Positions 1 through 8,719 of a DNA stretch of 15,713 nucleotides are shown here, one piece after another. Source of the stretch: Bremia lactucae (Eukaryota > Oomycota > Peronosporomycetes > Peronosporales > Peronosporaceae); the NCBI RefSeq assembly GCF_004359215.1, contig NC_090615.1, positions 6,732,030 to 6,747,742 on the forward strand, given 5' to 3'. A model generated the notes under the pieces. The model did no database searches. It saw nothing but the letters and a program-made list of their open reading frames with translations, and had not been told where the DNA came from. Numbering within the stretch: the stretch's first letter is position 1; each line of letters begins with the position of its first letter. The position numbers and the translations under genes were made by a program.

Positions 1-331
1 TCTCATTCGAAGGCTCATAATCAGCCGCCTGACGGGTATCAGGCGACTGTTCCATCCTCCCCGAGTCGGCCATTTCGTCCGACTCGCACTCATAATCGAC
101 CTCTAAAGAGGGGTCGTACTCACGTGGTGAATCACCACGTGCACTCGCAACACCAAGTGTTGTGCGAGTGGAAGACACTACGGTAGACGGAACGTCTACC
201 GCAAGAGATAACAATGCGTCACCCGCGGCTGCACGAACCGCAGCCGAAGGTTCAACACTATCCTCACCCCGCATGAATTGTTCCTTCATGCGATGGAATT
301 TAAAATGATGGATCTGACCAATCAAAATCAT
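1..331 (-). CDS. Partial open frame, possible retrotransposon gag N-terminus
   Basis: On the minus strand an uninterrupted frame runs from an ATG at 331 (a second in-frame ATG is at 289) off the left edge, for at least 110 codons. An in-frame stop lies upstream of 331. The product is polar and acidic in its second half and has no motif I recognise; there is no CCHC knuckle or protease in the visible part. If the element is minus-oriented, this would be the start of gag just after the 5' LTR. On the plus strand a 61-codon frame also reads through the first 183 bases, so coding polarity is not proven. The segment is packed with hairpins, which makes both strands look alike. Confidence 0.35.
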   Translation of the reverse strand, partial: MILIGQIHHFKFHRMKEQFMRGEDSVEPSAAVRAAAGDALLSLAVDVPSTVVSSTRTTLGVASARGDSPREYDPSLEVDYECESDEMADSGRMEQSPDTRQAADYEPSNE

Positions 332-560
332 TTTAAAAATTAAGTGGTCATTTAGCGACCACTCCACCTAATGACATTCAGAGTGATTGTCGTTTAAGGG
401 AGGGGTGATGTAACGGGGTGTATCGTTACATGAAATTAACAATAAAAGATTGTTAATTAATATTATCCAAAAGGTAGATAATATTTGGAGGAAATTACTT
501 TAAATAGTAATTTCCTGAATTCTTATCCATAAATAGGTATAGACCATTATGTCTATTTAT
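26..560. repeat. Tiled array of short perfect hairpins (left retroelement)
   Basis: Successive, mostly non-overlapping inverted repeats, given as span (arm, loop): 26-45 (7, 6); 62-86 (8, 9); 100-111 (5, 2); 121-141 (10, 1); 142-170 (8 plus 4, with a 2-nt bulge); 181-201 (9, 3); 226-246 (7, 7); 270-292 (8, 7); 299-337 (11, 17); 343-363 (7, 7); 408-431 (8, 8); 434-458 (10, 5); 459-485 (9, 9); 489-516 (11, 6); 529-560 (8, 16). Over half of the bases lie inside a hairpin. The array crosses both the internal segment and the LTR. Confidence 0.85.
396..405 (+). other. Candidate polypurine tract
   Basis: AAGGGAGGGG sits immediately before TGATGTAACGGGG, the start of the LTR block. A purine run touching an LTR is the plus-strand primer site in LTR retrotransposons. 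If real, the element reads on the plus strand and the LTR at 406/409 is its 3' LTR. No obvious tRNA primer-binding site is seen when the junction is read in the other direction. Confidence 0.45.
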
Positions 561-858
561 TCCGCAGACTAATCAGCTGTAGAAGTAATCAAAGAGAGTT
601 ACGAGATAAGATAGATAAGAATTCATTTACATGTTTAGTATTAGTTTATACTTAAGACAACATTTACAAAGATAGATTAACAAGACACTTAACTATATTA
701 ATACAGTTTTCATTTTACACTCTTAAGCTAACTTGCCTTAAGAGAAGTCTTCCTCTATACGTACAGTGTACGTCACGTAACGAGAGGCACCACTCACATC
801 TGAAGCAGTGTGAAGTGGACTTGTACTGAAACAGTACAAGTCGCAGTGCCCCGTTACA
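406..858. repeat. Long terminal repeat of the left element
   Basis: The block is bounded by the inverted pair TGTAACGGGG (409-418) and CCCCGTTACA (849-858), giving about 450 bp with TG...CA ends. TATA-like sequence (TATTAATATAATT-type) and AATAAA are present in an order that fits U3-R-U5 read on the minus strand. The half from about 598 to 858 is duplicated downstream. Because the two ends mirror each other, the termini alone do not give the orientation. Confidence 0.6.
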
Positions 859-1109
859 GATAAGATAAGATAGGATAAGAATTCAGTTGCATGTTAAGTA
901 TTAGTTATGATTAAGTTAGAGTTAACAGATAGAAAGAAGAGATACTTAATTATATTAATACAGTTTTCATTTTACCCTCTTTAAGCTAGTTACCTTAAAG
1001 AGAAGTCCACGTACTAGTGTACGTGAAATAACGTAAGGCACCACTCGCAACTGAAGCAGTGCGAAGTGGACTTGTACTGAAGCAGTACAAGTCGTAGTGC
1101 CCCGTTAGA
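598..1109. repeat. Tandem duplication of about 255 bp within the LTR
   Basis: Copy 1 (about 598-858) and copy 2 (about 853-1109) share GATAAG-rich starts leading to GAATTC, a conserved AATACAGTTTTCATTTTAC block, and the same series of hairpins ending in GTGCCCCGTTA. Hairpins in copy 1: 720-744 (8-bp arms), 759-773 (6 bp), 790-818 (bulged) and 818-842 (11 bp). The matching hairpins of copy 2 include 1008-1025 (7 bp). Copy 2 ends CCCCGTTAGA, one base off the expected terminal CCCCGTTACA. Several arm differences between the copies are compensated on the opposite arm. Confidence 0.8.
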
Positions 1110-1616
1110 CTGGGTTTAAATATTAATAGCTAGCTATATATAGCGCTTTCTTGAGCACCACCCTATCGTGTCTTGTAACGATTAGCGGGGTCGATTAAAC
1201 TTTGATCAACCAATCAACAGAAGTATTGTCGGCGGGTTGATTAAACTTTAATCAACCAATCAATAAAAGTATTGTCTTGTTGCCTCAATAACATAAAATT
1301 TGGTAACATTGAAAATAATAAGTCAAAATTATTAAGACATAATAACTTTTATTTCTCTTTACTGTTACTTCTTATAGGAAATAATATAGTTATCCTCTCA
1401 TGAGAAATAATATGTTAGTGACGGCCGTTACAATTGATGCACATATTAGCTGTTCTCAAGATATATGACAATATTTTAAGAGGTGTATTTATAATAACAC
1501 CGTTATGACAGAAGCAACTACGTATTTATAATTCTATTCTTCGTTAAGACAGTTTTTTTTAAGTTTTATCACCAGTAAAGCACTTCAATCAACTTCTCCT
1601 CTAGAAAAGGTGTCCC
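1110..1616. other. AT-rich spacer between the LTR and the PNGase gene
   Basis: No credible coding frame is seen. The stretch holds a GCTATATATAGC palindrome near its start, the 43-bp tandem repeat at 1188-1276 and AT-rich sequence after that. It includes the 3' flank of the minus-strand gene that ends at 1617. I see no RNA gene. Confidence 0.6.
1188..1276. repeat. Two-copy tandem repeat, 43-bp units
   Basis: Units 1188-1230 and 1234-1276 match apart from a few substitutions. Both contain a GATTAAACTTTRATCAA core followed by CCAATCAA and AAGTATTGTC. In the second unit the core is a perfect hairpin with 9-bp arms (TTGATTAAA / TTTAATCAA) around one base; in the first unit the hairpin is imperfect. 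Confidence 0.75.
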
Positions 1617-4600
1617 TTATTGCGTTTTAAAACTGCTAAGAAAATGAACTCGCTTCTGTGTTTCAGCTGCTAATCGTTGCATGGATCCCTTGCCGTGCAA
1701 CTCGCAGGGCTTATAAACGTAAAACACCTCATCTTGCTCAATGTTCTCTTTAAAGCCGCACCAACACATGAACGACTCGGCGACTGCTTTACCAAGCGTC
1801 CCCACTTTAGACGAGAAAAAATTGTTGCTGGCACGAATACGCTGACACTTCGGATCCTCTGGTTGCTGTGCAATGTTGCCTAAATACCGCAACGCTAATA
1901 GCACATTGCGTAATCATCAGATTCATTCAAGCAGCCGACTACTTAACAAAATTATATCACCTGCAGAGATTGCATTCTGGCGTGATAAAATATCACTTGC
2001 AGCAAATATCTGTTCGAGCTCGTGCATAGTTTTGCCTTATACAGTAGATCCGAGTTGTTTACAAATGTTTGCATATTTATGTAAGGGAGACAGTAATGAT
2101 ACCTTCGATTGTTTTAATCAGTGAAGACTCGAGTATGAAGGCGCAGATATCAGTCAAATGATCCCCAATCTTGAACAAGATCGAGCGGATTTCTGTTTGA
2201 GCAGGGATTGGCACGGTAAAGCCAACGCCACCCTCACCTCCACATGTAATTGTACGGCCAAAATTGGTACGTAAAGTGAGGCTATCAATCCAAGCGCCCT
2301 TACTGCCACTTATACCAGAAATGACCTCGTCTTGAAGCAGTTCAAATATCTTGGATGGCTGGGACGCTTGATTGTTTGCGATACTATTTCCCACCAATGA
2401 GCCAAAACGTGTGGTCACTGTACTGGTCGTGTCGCTCGATTCCTGAACTTTCTCGTAGACAAATTGGATCCCATCAAAGAAATCGTGTCCCCAGACTACG
2501 CAGACACATTCTGTAAGAATCATACTAGCCACTACGGCTTCCATATATTGTAAAGCCACACGTACTGAATATTCGCGCAACACGATATTTTGACTGCATG
2601 CCTGCTGCAATGTCACTACAACGTGCCTCACTACACTTTCCATTCGGCCCAAAGGCCTTCAAGGGCGGAGCAGATACAAAGTTTCTGTGCATAGCAGCGC
2701 AAAAAGCTTGGATCTCGTCAAGAGAATTTGCAGGTATAATTGCAACATGACTTATAACAGCAGCCACACAATTTACATTAGAAGGAGGTCCTTGGATTGT
2801 AATATCGTAATCTTGGCCTGACAATTTTCCATTTGCCACCAGTATTTCTAATTTTGTTCTGTTTAAAAATGCCACAACGCCATCATCATTTCGCAGCAAA
2901 GCAATGTGAGCATAGTGACCGAAAGCCAACGGCAATGTTGCACTCGAAGATGTTTTATTCGCTTTAAGCGAATAAGAATATACATTAGTCGCTTGATCCC
3001 AGTTTACACAGAATTCCATCGAGCATGATGATTTGACAGAACCCAGCCGCACCATCAGAATGTTTCTGATGCCCGAGTTTTTTCCAAGAAGTCCCTCATT
3101 AAGATCAAACCTAATAAGAAATGAAAGCGCAAAGCCACCGACGCGTGGAATAGTCTGTGCAGTGATTGCTAAAAACTTGCCTCCCTGCAATTGCATACCG
3201 TATGCTTCGTCCTCGCGAGCGTCATTATCAGTATCAATGGCCTGACCCGTTTGAGAAATTCGAAATGGCTTGCGCAGAGCACAGTGCTGCGAGTTTTGAA
3301 CGTGTTGACCGTGGCCCGAAATATCAATTAGAGGTACACTGCCTTTTTTTGAAGGCGAGTCTTGCAGTGGCAAATATATTACCGGCTGCTTGCTCCACAC
3401 AACATTTAGAAGGACGTTCGATCTGCTCGAACATTGCCACAGCTCCAGAGATTCTATCGGAAAGTTGTATGAATCTAAATCATTCACCAATTTAATAGCC
3501 GTGGCAGCTCGATAATTTATATCGGAAGAAGCTTCGACAATTCGAAATCCTGTTTGGTTACTATAGCAATACGGATTAAAGCACTTTGACGATTGACATC
3601 CAACCACCATATTTTTAAAAATTTGCTGTAAAAGATCCGCCGCCTCAAAAGGTAGGCTGGGGTGAGCTAATGTGCCCGTCCGTGATGTCTCCAGATTTGC
3701 ATTCATTTCCGTACCATCTTCCTTTCGTTGACTTCTCCAACCTGCTGAGCCCGAAACCCGGCCCTTAATTTCCGACTTTTGAATAACGCGTCCACGAAGT
3801 AGCTCCTCACTCTCGCTTTTTGCACGATTGGTCAAAATTCTTTTTCGTTCTGGCGATTGTTGCTCCCGTAACTCATTATTAATTTGCATTATTGTCGTGC
3901 GCAACCACAATTCGCTTACATCTTGACGCCTTGCGCACATTTCGGGCCAATTTTGTGTATATCGTCTGGCTGTGTCAACGACTTCGTCATAAGCAAATGA
4001 AAAAATATACGAAAGCTTCTTTCCCCATCCAACCTCATATGTCAGAGGACAGTCAAGTTGATCTTCGCACGCATCACAGTGTAGCCACCGCTTAGAATGA
4101 TTCGAGTAAACCTCAGTCCACACGTGGTCTGTCACATCCAACACGTACCGTGCCTCAAAACCCATTGCACGACAGCATAGAGTAAAGCAATTTGCCCATT
4201 CCCCACAACGTCCAGTACGAGTAGCTAACAACTTTAAGGGATCATTGTAACGAGGAAAGCGTGTGTACGTTTCGCAAACGGGACACTCGTAAACCTCAAC
4301 ACGGCTTGCTTGGCCCGCTACTTCTTCCAACGTGCTTGGCTTTTCTACACGAACTGACCGAGTGTGTTCGTGATTACAAGATGAGCAACGAGGTTGATTC
4401 ATCCACGTGAAAAACTCGTGCTTGAACCAATGAAGTAATTGTTTCAACAGCTCATGTTCAAATAACGGCATTGGTGCTGCATTAGCCCGCGCACGTTCAC
4501 GAAGGTTTTCAACAGGGATGCGTTTAAGAGCCTCCTCTTGCATGTGCTTCTTCTCGTAAGACTGTGCTCGCTGCAATCCATACTGCAGCCGTTGACGCAT

Positions 4601-5750
4601 GCTTGGCTGATGTTGACGATGATGAGCGTCCAAAAACTTCGCATCTCTCTGTTGTCGATCTGCTGCCAAAATTGACTGAGCATCAGTCAGATTTTCATTC
4701 ATTAAATCAAACACGTGATCGAGTCCAGTCAAATGACGAGCCGCAAAGAGGCATTCGCCAAACTCACTGTGGTGTTGACCCGTATTGCACACGAAGCCGC
4801 CAAGAATTGATAAGGAATAATACAGGTACACAGGGACGGTGCCCAAAGCCCCATCATTTAAGTCATGTGGAATCATGACGTACGCACGTGACGGAGGAGA
4901 TTGATCCCCGGCGACTACAGCAATGTCAGTAATTGCCAGCGCCTTCGTATTGCCGAGAATTTGAACAAAGTCATATGCAATACATACTTTTGAACCAGTT
5001 ACCTCTGTTGGTGCAGTATTGACAATAGTAACCGAATATTCTGGTCCTCGTACTGAAGAAGGGGACTCTGTACCAAAGTTCGTGTCGTCACTGTGGTCCT
5101 TCCAGAAAACATGGAGCTGCGTAAGTGCACGTGCACCGCCACGTTTTATACATAGGTACGCATAGTCGCCAGATGCAGAGAAATTCAGATCCACTGGCAG
5201 CTTCGTAAAGCCTGATGGTGCGGGGACGTCGACGTCACCAGTTGCAATAGTGATATCCGATATGAAGCGTGATGACAATGCACTGGATGTTGACGACTCC
5301 AAAGGACTCACAACTTGATATTCTGTCCAAGAATCGTGACATAAACTTTTCATTTTAGCACGACACGGGACACTACGTACCTGTTGTACAAGTCTTGGCG
5401 CAAGGCTCGCAGATAAGCAAGTCCAATGGGTCTGTGCTACCTGACGAAATCTTTCGAAAAGCTGGCTGTATCACAGCAGCATTCCCAAACGTGCTCTTGG
5501 TGCAGATCTGCCGCCAGTCGCTCGCTAGCGCCTGGGTCGATCCAACGCTCGAAAAGAGGAAGAAACGAGGGCGAGACGCGGTAGCTATTGCGATCGTATG
5601 AACATCCTTCTTCGTGCGTGAGTAAATAATCTCTCCATAAGAGGACACCAAGAGTTGTTCATTCGGCATTACTCCTAGAAGCGACAGTAGCTGGCATTGC
5701 AATAAATCCACGGCAATTGATTTCCGATCCGATGAAGCTTGTGTGGACAT
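1617..5750 (-). CDS. Peptide:N-glycanase (PNGase), multidomain, 5 exons
   Basis: Cytosolic PNGase removes N-glycans from misfolded glycoproteins before proteasomal degradation. Proposed exons: 5381-5750, 2566-5322, 2103-2510, 1943-2035, 1617-1894; introns of 58, 55, 67 and 48 bp, all GT...AG. All junctions keep frame and give 1301 residues. In order: an N-terminal region of unclear fold with CxxC (about 1-125); MABP-like repeats (140-290); helical linker; transglutaminase core with two zinc CxxC pairs (Cys436/439 and 470/473) and the triad Cys496 (GRCGEWA), His523 (DHVWTEVY), Asp540 (HCDACE); AZUL-like Cx4Cx4C (699-709); LamG-like region (770-1003); jacalin-like domain (about 1040-1165); C-terminal PUB domain (1180-1290). 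The PNGase core is certain. The exact 67- and 48-bp splice sites are less so: one acceptor is AAG, and the other intron is chosen because the join restores the first PUB helix. PUB is N-terminal in animal PNGase; the animal PAW domain is not seen. Confidence 0.9.
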
Positions 5751-6622
5751 GTAAAATCTATAAATTTATATGAAACAGCCACGATAACTTAAAAATCGCA
5801 TTGTAGACATAGCATGCATTGAAGCGCACTCTTGAAGCTGGTAGACAACCACCACGTCTATCGTCTCCCCCGCATTCATCTTTCTATCTCGTTTTTTTTT
5901 TGAGTATTTGACTAATTTGACTAATAAACAGCGGCATTACTTGATATTCTCAAAACAACTCGCTATTTTTTTAGACCAGCTGTCTTTATATTTTAATATT
6001 AAAGCAACTTAAACAAATCGAAACAATTTAAACGCAGCTGACGTCGACCTTCACTCTTGCATTCCGCAAATCCGGGAAATAATACATCGCGGATAAAAAC
6101 TGGGCGTTTGCTATAACAAATTAGAGGCAGAAAAAAAGATGAGAAACAGCGAAATGAGTTTTCCCACAGAGCGCGATGCGTGAAGCTTGAATGAGTGCTG
6201 TAGGATAATTTTCCTAGAAATAGTTTAACGCAATGGCAACTTCATGCTTAGGCAGGAAGTTGTTTCTTTGAATAAAGCAAGAGGCAGTGAAGCAGAATTA
6301 CACAGCGAACTATGTAAAGGATTCGGTCACAACTTACTTACACCGTACAGAATACCTTTTACTTGATATTACTCGTAGGCGTGATAAAAAGTTATCGGTA
6401 TGCTGCAATCATATTTGCTTTGAGTCTATCATTTAAACAAGTGATTATGTGGACTAAACCAGATTTGATTGCTTGCCAAGGTGCACATATTATTCACTGT
6501 GCCGTCAAGTTAAAGAGCTTGTAAAAATCAATTTAGCCCCGTCCAGCGCCAACGTGGAAAGAATACATACAATAATTGACTTAATATACAGCAAGCTGTC
6601 GGAGAATTTTAATTGCACTGCG
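5751..6622. other. Intergenic region, 5' flank of the PNGase gene
   Basis: About 870 bp between two minus-strand genes, so it contains the PNGase promoter and the 3' flank of the zinc-repeat gene. It is AT-rich with poly-T runs and a short direct repeat TTTGACTAA near 5907. I find no convincing coding frame, RNA gene or core promoter motif. Confidence 0.5.
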
Positions 6623-8719
6623 CTAGATATTTAAAGGAGCGGGGTTATGCTCAGGACAGCCCGCACACTTGCAATTATCGCCACAGGTGCACTCACCTCC
6701 AAAGGACATACCACATCCAGGCACGGCCCACCCAACAGCTAGCGCTGCCGTGTGAGCAACCGTTGTCATGTACCTCGAACAACCATTTTGAGGGCAAGTG
6801 CGCATATCGCACTTATGAAGCTGATAAATTTCGCTCGATGAGTTGGATTCTGTATCGTCTATCGTTCCAAGAGCGGGCGGCGCAATCTCCATCGGTATTC
6901 CCCAAGCTTCTTCGGAAAGCTCCAGCATTTTAAAACCGACACGCTCAGCGGCTTTTATAAGTGGTCCTGAATCCAATAGCATTGCCACCACCAACACTTC
7001 TACGCGATCTGTTAAGAGTACGATATTTTCAACCCCTTCTACGACGTAAAGAGCATTCTTAAGCTTAACTCCATTGAATCCCACGTCACTCAGATCATCG
7101 ACCCGAAATCGAAACCGCCGAGGAAGCGAAGTTTCAGCGTTGACGTCCGAGTCAAAACCAATGTCCGAAATAGCACTTTGAATGCCATCAATGAGCATAT
7201 CTCCACGCACGACAATTTGACGGTCCTGGAAGTTAAGCCGTGCTGCCTCCACTCCTTCGAGAGCATGGACGGCATTGAGCACCGCCGAACCACAATTTAA
7301 AGGGCACATCATATCAGGTACACGCAGCACCACTTCTTTGCGTGTCCAGGATGTTGTTGATTCTTCAACTACATCAATTTTGGCAATCTGAAGATTACGA
7401 AGAAAAGCCATTGCTGCTTCCAGATCTATTTTGTGATCTCCACGGACAGCAACAAGTTGCGCCGAATTCTCCATGGACCTGCAAAGGGCAGCATCTTTTC
7501 TGCTTTCGGATTTGAAATCAGCGAAAGGAGGCTGGAAAGAAGTTTCCCGAGTCTGCAAAGAAGCTTCCGTAGTTAGATGCACACTCCTTACGCCAGGCAT
7601 TGTTGACAATAACGCCTTGATGGCTTCAATTCCCATCAAACTCGAGCATAGCGTAACCTGAAGTAAAAATCGCTTAATCACTGTGGCGCTTGGCATGGTC
7701 GAGCCAGCGCATTGGGAACGAGGCTCAAAGTCACTTATGGTCGGACGAGTGCGTGTAAGAGTAAGGCTACTGGTCAAAATAGGGACCATGGATGGAGTGG
7801 ACGGTAAGGTTGGACTATTGCAAGTGCAACTGGCAACACAATTGCAGTCACCTCCAAAACTACGCGCACAGCCATTATCTAAACAGTTGGCCACCTGTGA
7901 GCCATTGCATCTCAAATTGGCTGAGCTTGGAGACATTGGTGATAATGATGCTAGCACGGACGCATCGGCGTCTTCGGATGTACTTGGGTCACTAAGTCTT
8001 GAACTTTCAGTTGACTCATTCCTATAAAAGGCAAAACTATTCCGCATTGGCCGTTCCGCGGTTTGTTTTTGGCTTCTTGTACACGCGGCACATATCGATC
8101 CAGTATCAATGGGGGAGCGAACGAGTCTCCTGCAATGAAGCACCGAGCACACACGTGCACCACCATGCTCAGTGCAAAAGCCTGTAGCCCCTCTAGCGGG
8201 TTGCTGGCAGCTTCGCCGTCGGCACCTCCTTGCTCCACCATGTGCCCGGCATTTGCCACCACCCTGGTCAATCTTTAAGCACCCTTGCGCCGAGCAGCGC
8301 CTTCCACCTCCGTGTGCGGTGCAAAAACCTCCACCAACGTCTGCCTTTGGACAATCCGCGATTTGACAGCGCTTGCCACCTCCATGCGCTCGACACAAGC
8401 CCCTACCGGCGTCGACCTTGGTGCATCCATCCACCTGACAGCGAGCGCCGCCGCCGTGTTGTCTACAAAAGCCTCCAGTTTGGTATCCTTTCGTACACCC
8501 AGGGAACGAGCATTTCTTGCCGCCTCCATGAGCCACACAGAAGCCTCCACCGGCGTCCACTTTTATGCAGTTGGGACGCGAGCATTGCCGCCGCGCTCGC
8601 TTTTTGATGGAAGCAATAGTCGGAGAAGCAATAGCAATTTTGTTTACGTCAAAGGATGAGATGAAAGAATCGCTTCGGCTGCGGTCGTTGCGCACGATAC
8701 GCTTTCGCCGCGTTTGCAT
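6623..8719 (-). CDS. WRKY19-like zinc-repeat protein with HMA-like and copper-cluster motifs
   Basis: A single exon of 698 residues. Residues 44-190 hold about six repeats of roughly 25 residues of the form Cx4C...GxCxxHGG, the pattern oomycete annotations call WRKY transcription factor 19-like, although no true WRKY domain is present. The N-terminus is basic. Residues 283-300 carry a CxCx3CxC cluster. Three ferredoxin-like segments follow (about 350-450, 460-527, 535-600). The middle one resembles a heavy-metal-associated (HMA) domain, with MMCPLNC, that is CxxxC instead of the usual CxxC; the other two lack the metal cysteines. The C-terminus (677-691) reads CxCx3CxCx2CxxH, close to the copper clusters of fungal copper-sensing factors such as Mac1 and Cuf1. 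A role in metal sensing or binding is inference. The repeats and cysteine motifs are seen directly. Confidence 0.85.
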   Translation of the reverse strand: MQTRRKRIVRNDRSRSDSFISSFDVNKIAIASPTIASIKKRARRQCSRPNCIKVDAGGGFCVAHGGGKKCSFPGCTKGYQTGGFCRQHGGGARCQVDGCTKVDAGRGLCRAHGGGKRCQIADCPKADVGGGFCTAHGGGRRCSAQGCLKIDQGGGKCRAHGGARRCRRRSCQQPARGATGFCTEHGGARVCSVLHCRRLVRSPIDTGSICAACTRSQKQTAERPMRNSFAFYRNESTESSRLSDPSTSEDADASVLASLSPMSPSSANLRCNGSQVANCLDNGCARSFGGDCNCVASCTCNSPTLPSTPSMVPILTSSLTLTRTRPTISDFEPRSQCAGSTMPSATVIKRFLLQVTLCSSLMGIEAIKALLSTMPGVRSVHLTTEASLQTRETSFQPPFADFKSESRKDAALCRSMENSAQLVAVRGDHKIDLEAAMAFLRNLQIAKIDVVEESTTSWTRKEVVLRVPDMMCPLNCGSAVLNAVHALEGVEAARLNFQDRQIVVRGDMLIDGIQSAISDIGFDSDVNAETSLPRRFRFRVDDLSDVGFNGVKLKNALYVVEGVENIVLLTDRVEVLVVAMLLDSGPLIKAAERVGFKMLELSEEAWGIPMEIAPPALGTIDDTESNSSSEIYQLHKCDMRTCPQNGCSRYMTTVAHTAALAVGWAVPGCGMSFGGECTCGDNCKCAGCPEHNPAPLNI
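8150..8590 (-). repeat. Coding tandem repeats of the zinc-repeat gene
   Basis: About six units of 70 to 78 bp encode the Cx4C...CxxHGG modules. Unit starts are spaced regularly by the HGG-coding triplets. The array explains the many long antisense open frames seen across this stretch. Confidence 0.8.

Larger units (their letters stand above)
1..1109. mobile_element. LTR retrotransposon fragment (Ty3/gypsy-like), cut by the left window edge
   Basis: An internal segment (1-405) abuts an LTR-like block that begins TGTAACGGGG at 409 and reaches the inverted copy CCCCGTTACA at 849-858. A partial duplicate of the block follows, up to 1109. Orientation is not settled. A purine tract at 396-405 directly before the LTR favours plus, so that this would be a 3' LTR. 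An open frame on the minus strand (1-331), an AATAAA on the minus strand near 563 and TATA-like sequence upstream of it favour minus, so that this would be a 5' LTR followed by gag. No integrase, protease or RT is visible here. Assignment to gypsy rests on the general look of oomycete elements and on the gypsy pol fragment at the other end of the window, which need not be the same family. Confidence 0.7.

Noticed and set aside
26..560. CRISPR array or bacterial terminators
   Set aside because: The inverted repeats all differ in sequence and spacing, and the context is eukaryotic retrotransposon DNA.
1617..1904. A stand-alone small PUB-domain gene
   Set aside because: The frame begins with GTG in the middle of the domain; a 48-bp intron adds the missing first helix from the exon at 1943-2035.
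2077..2652. A separate minus-strand gene encoding a jacalin-like protein
   Set aside because: Its apparent start lies in another reading of the PNGase exon; splicing joins its middle part in phase to the PNGase frame.
2525..5353. A self-contained PNGase gene starting at 5353 and stopping at 2525
   Set aside because: A 55-bp GTACGT...CAG intron at 2511-2565 restores the frame into the jacalin-like part, and a 58-bp intron at 5323-5380 joins an upstream exon beginning at 5750. Both ends of the long frame lie in introns.
8172..8659. Several plus-strand open frames opposite the zinc-repeat array
   Set aside because: They are antisense shadows of the Cys/Gly/His-rich tandem repeats, and their composition is not protein-like.
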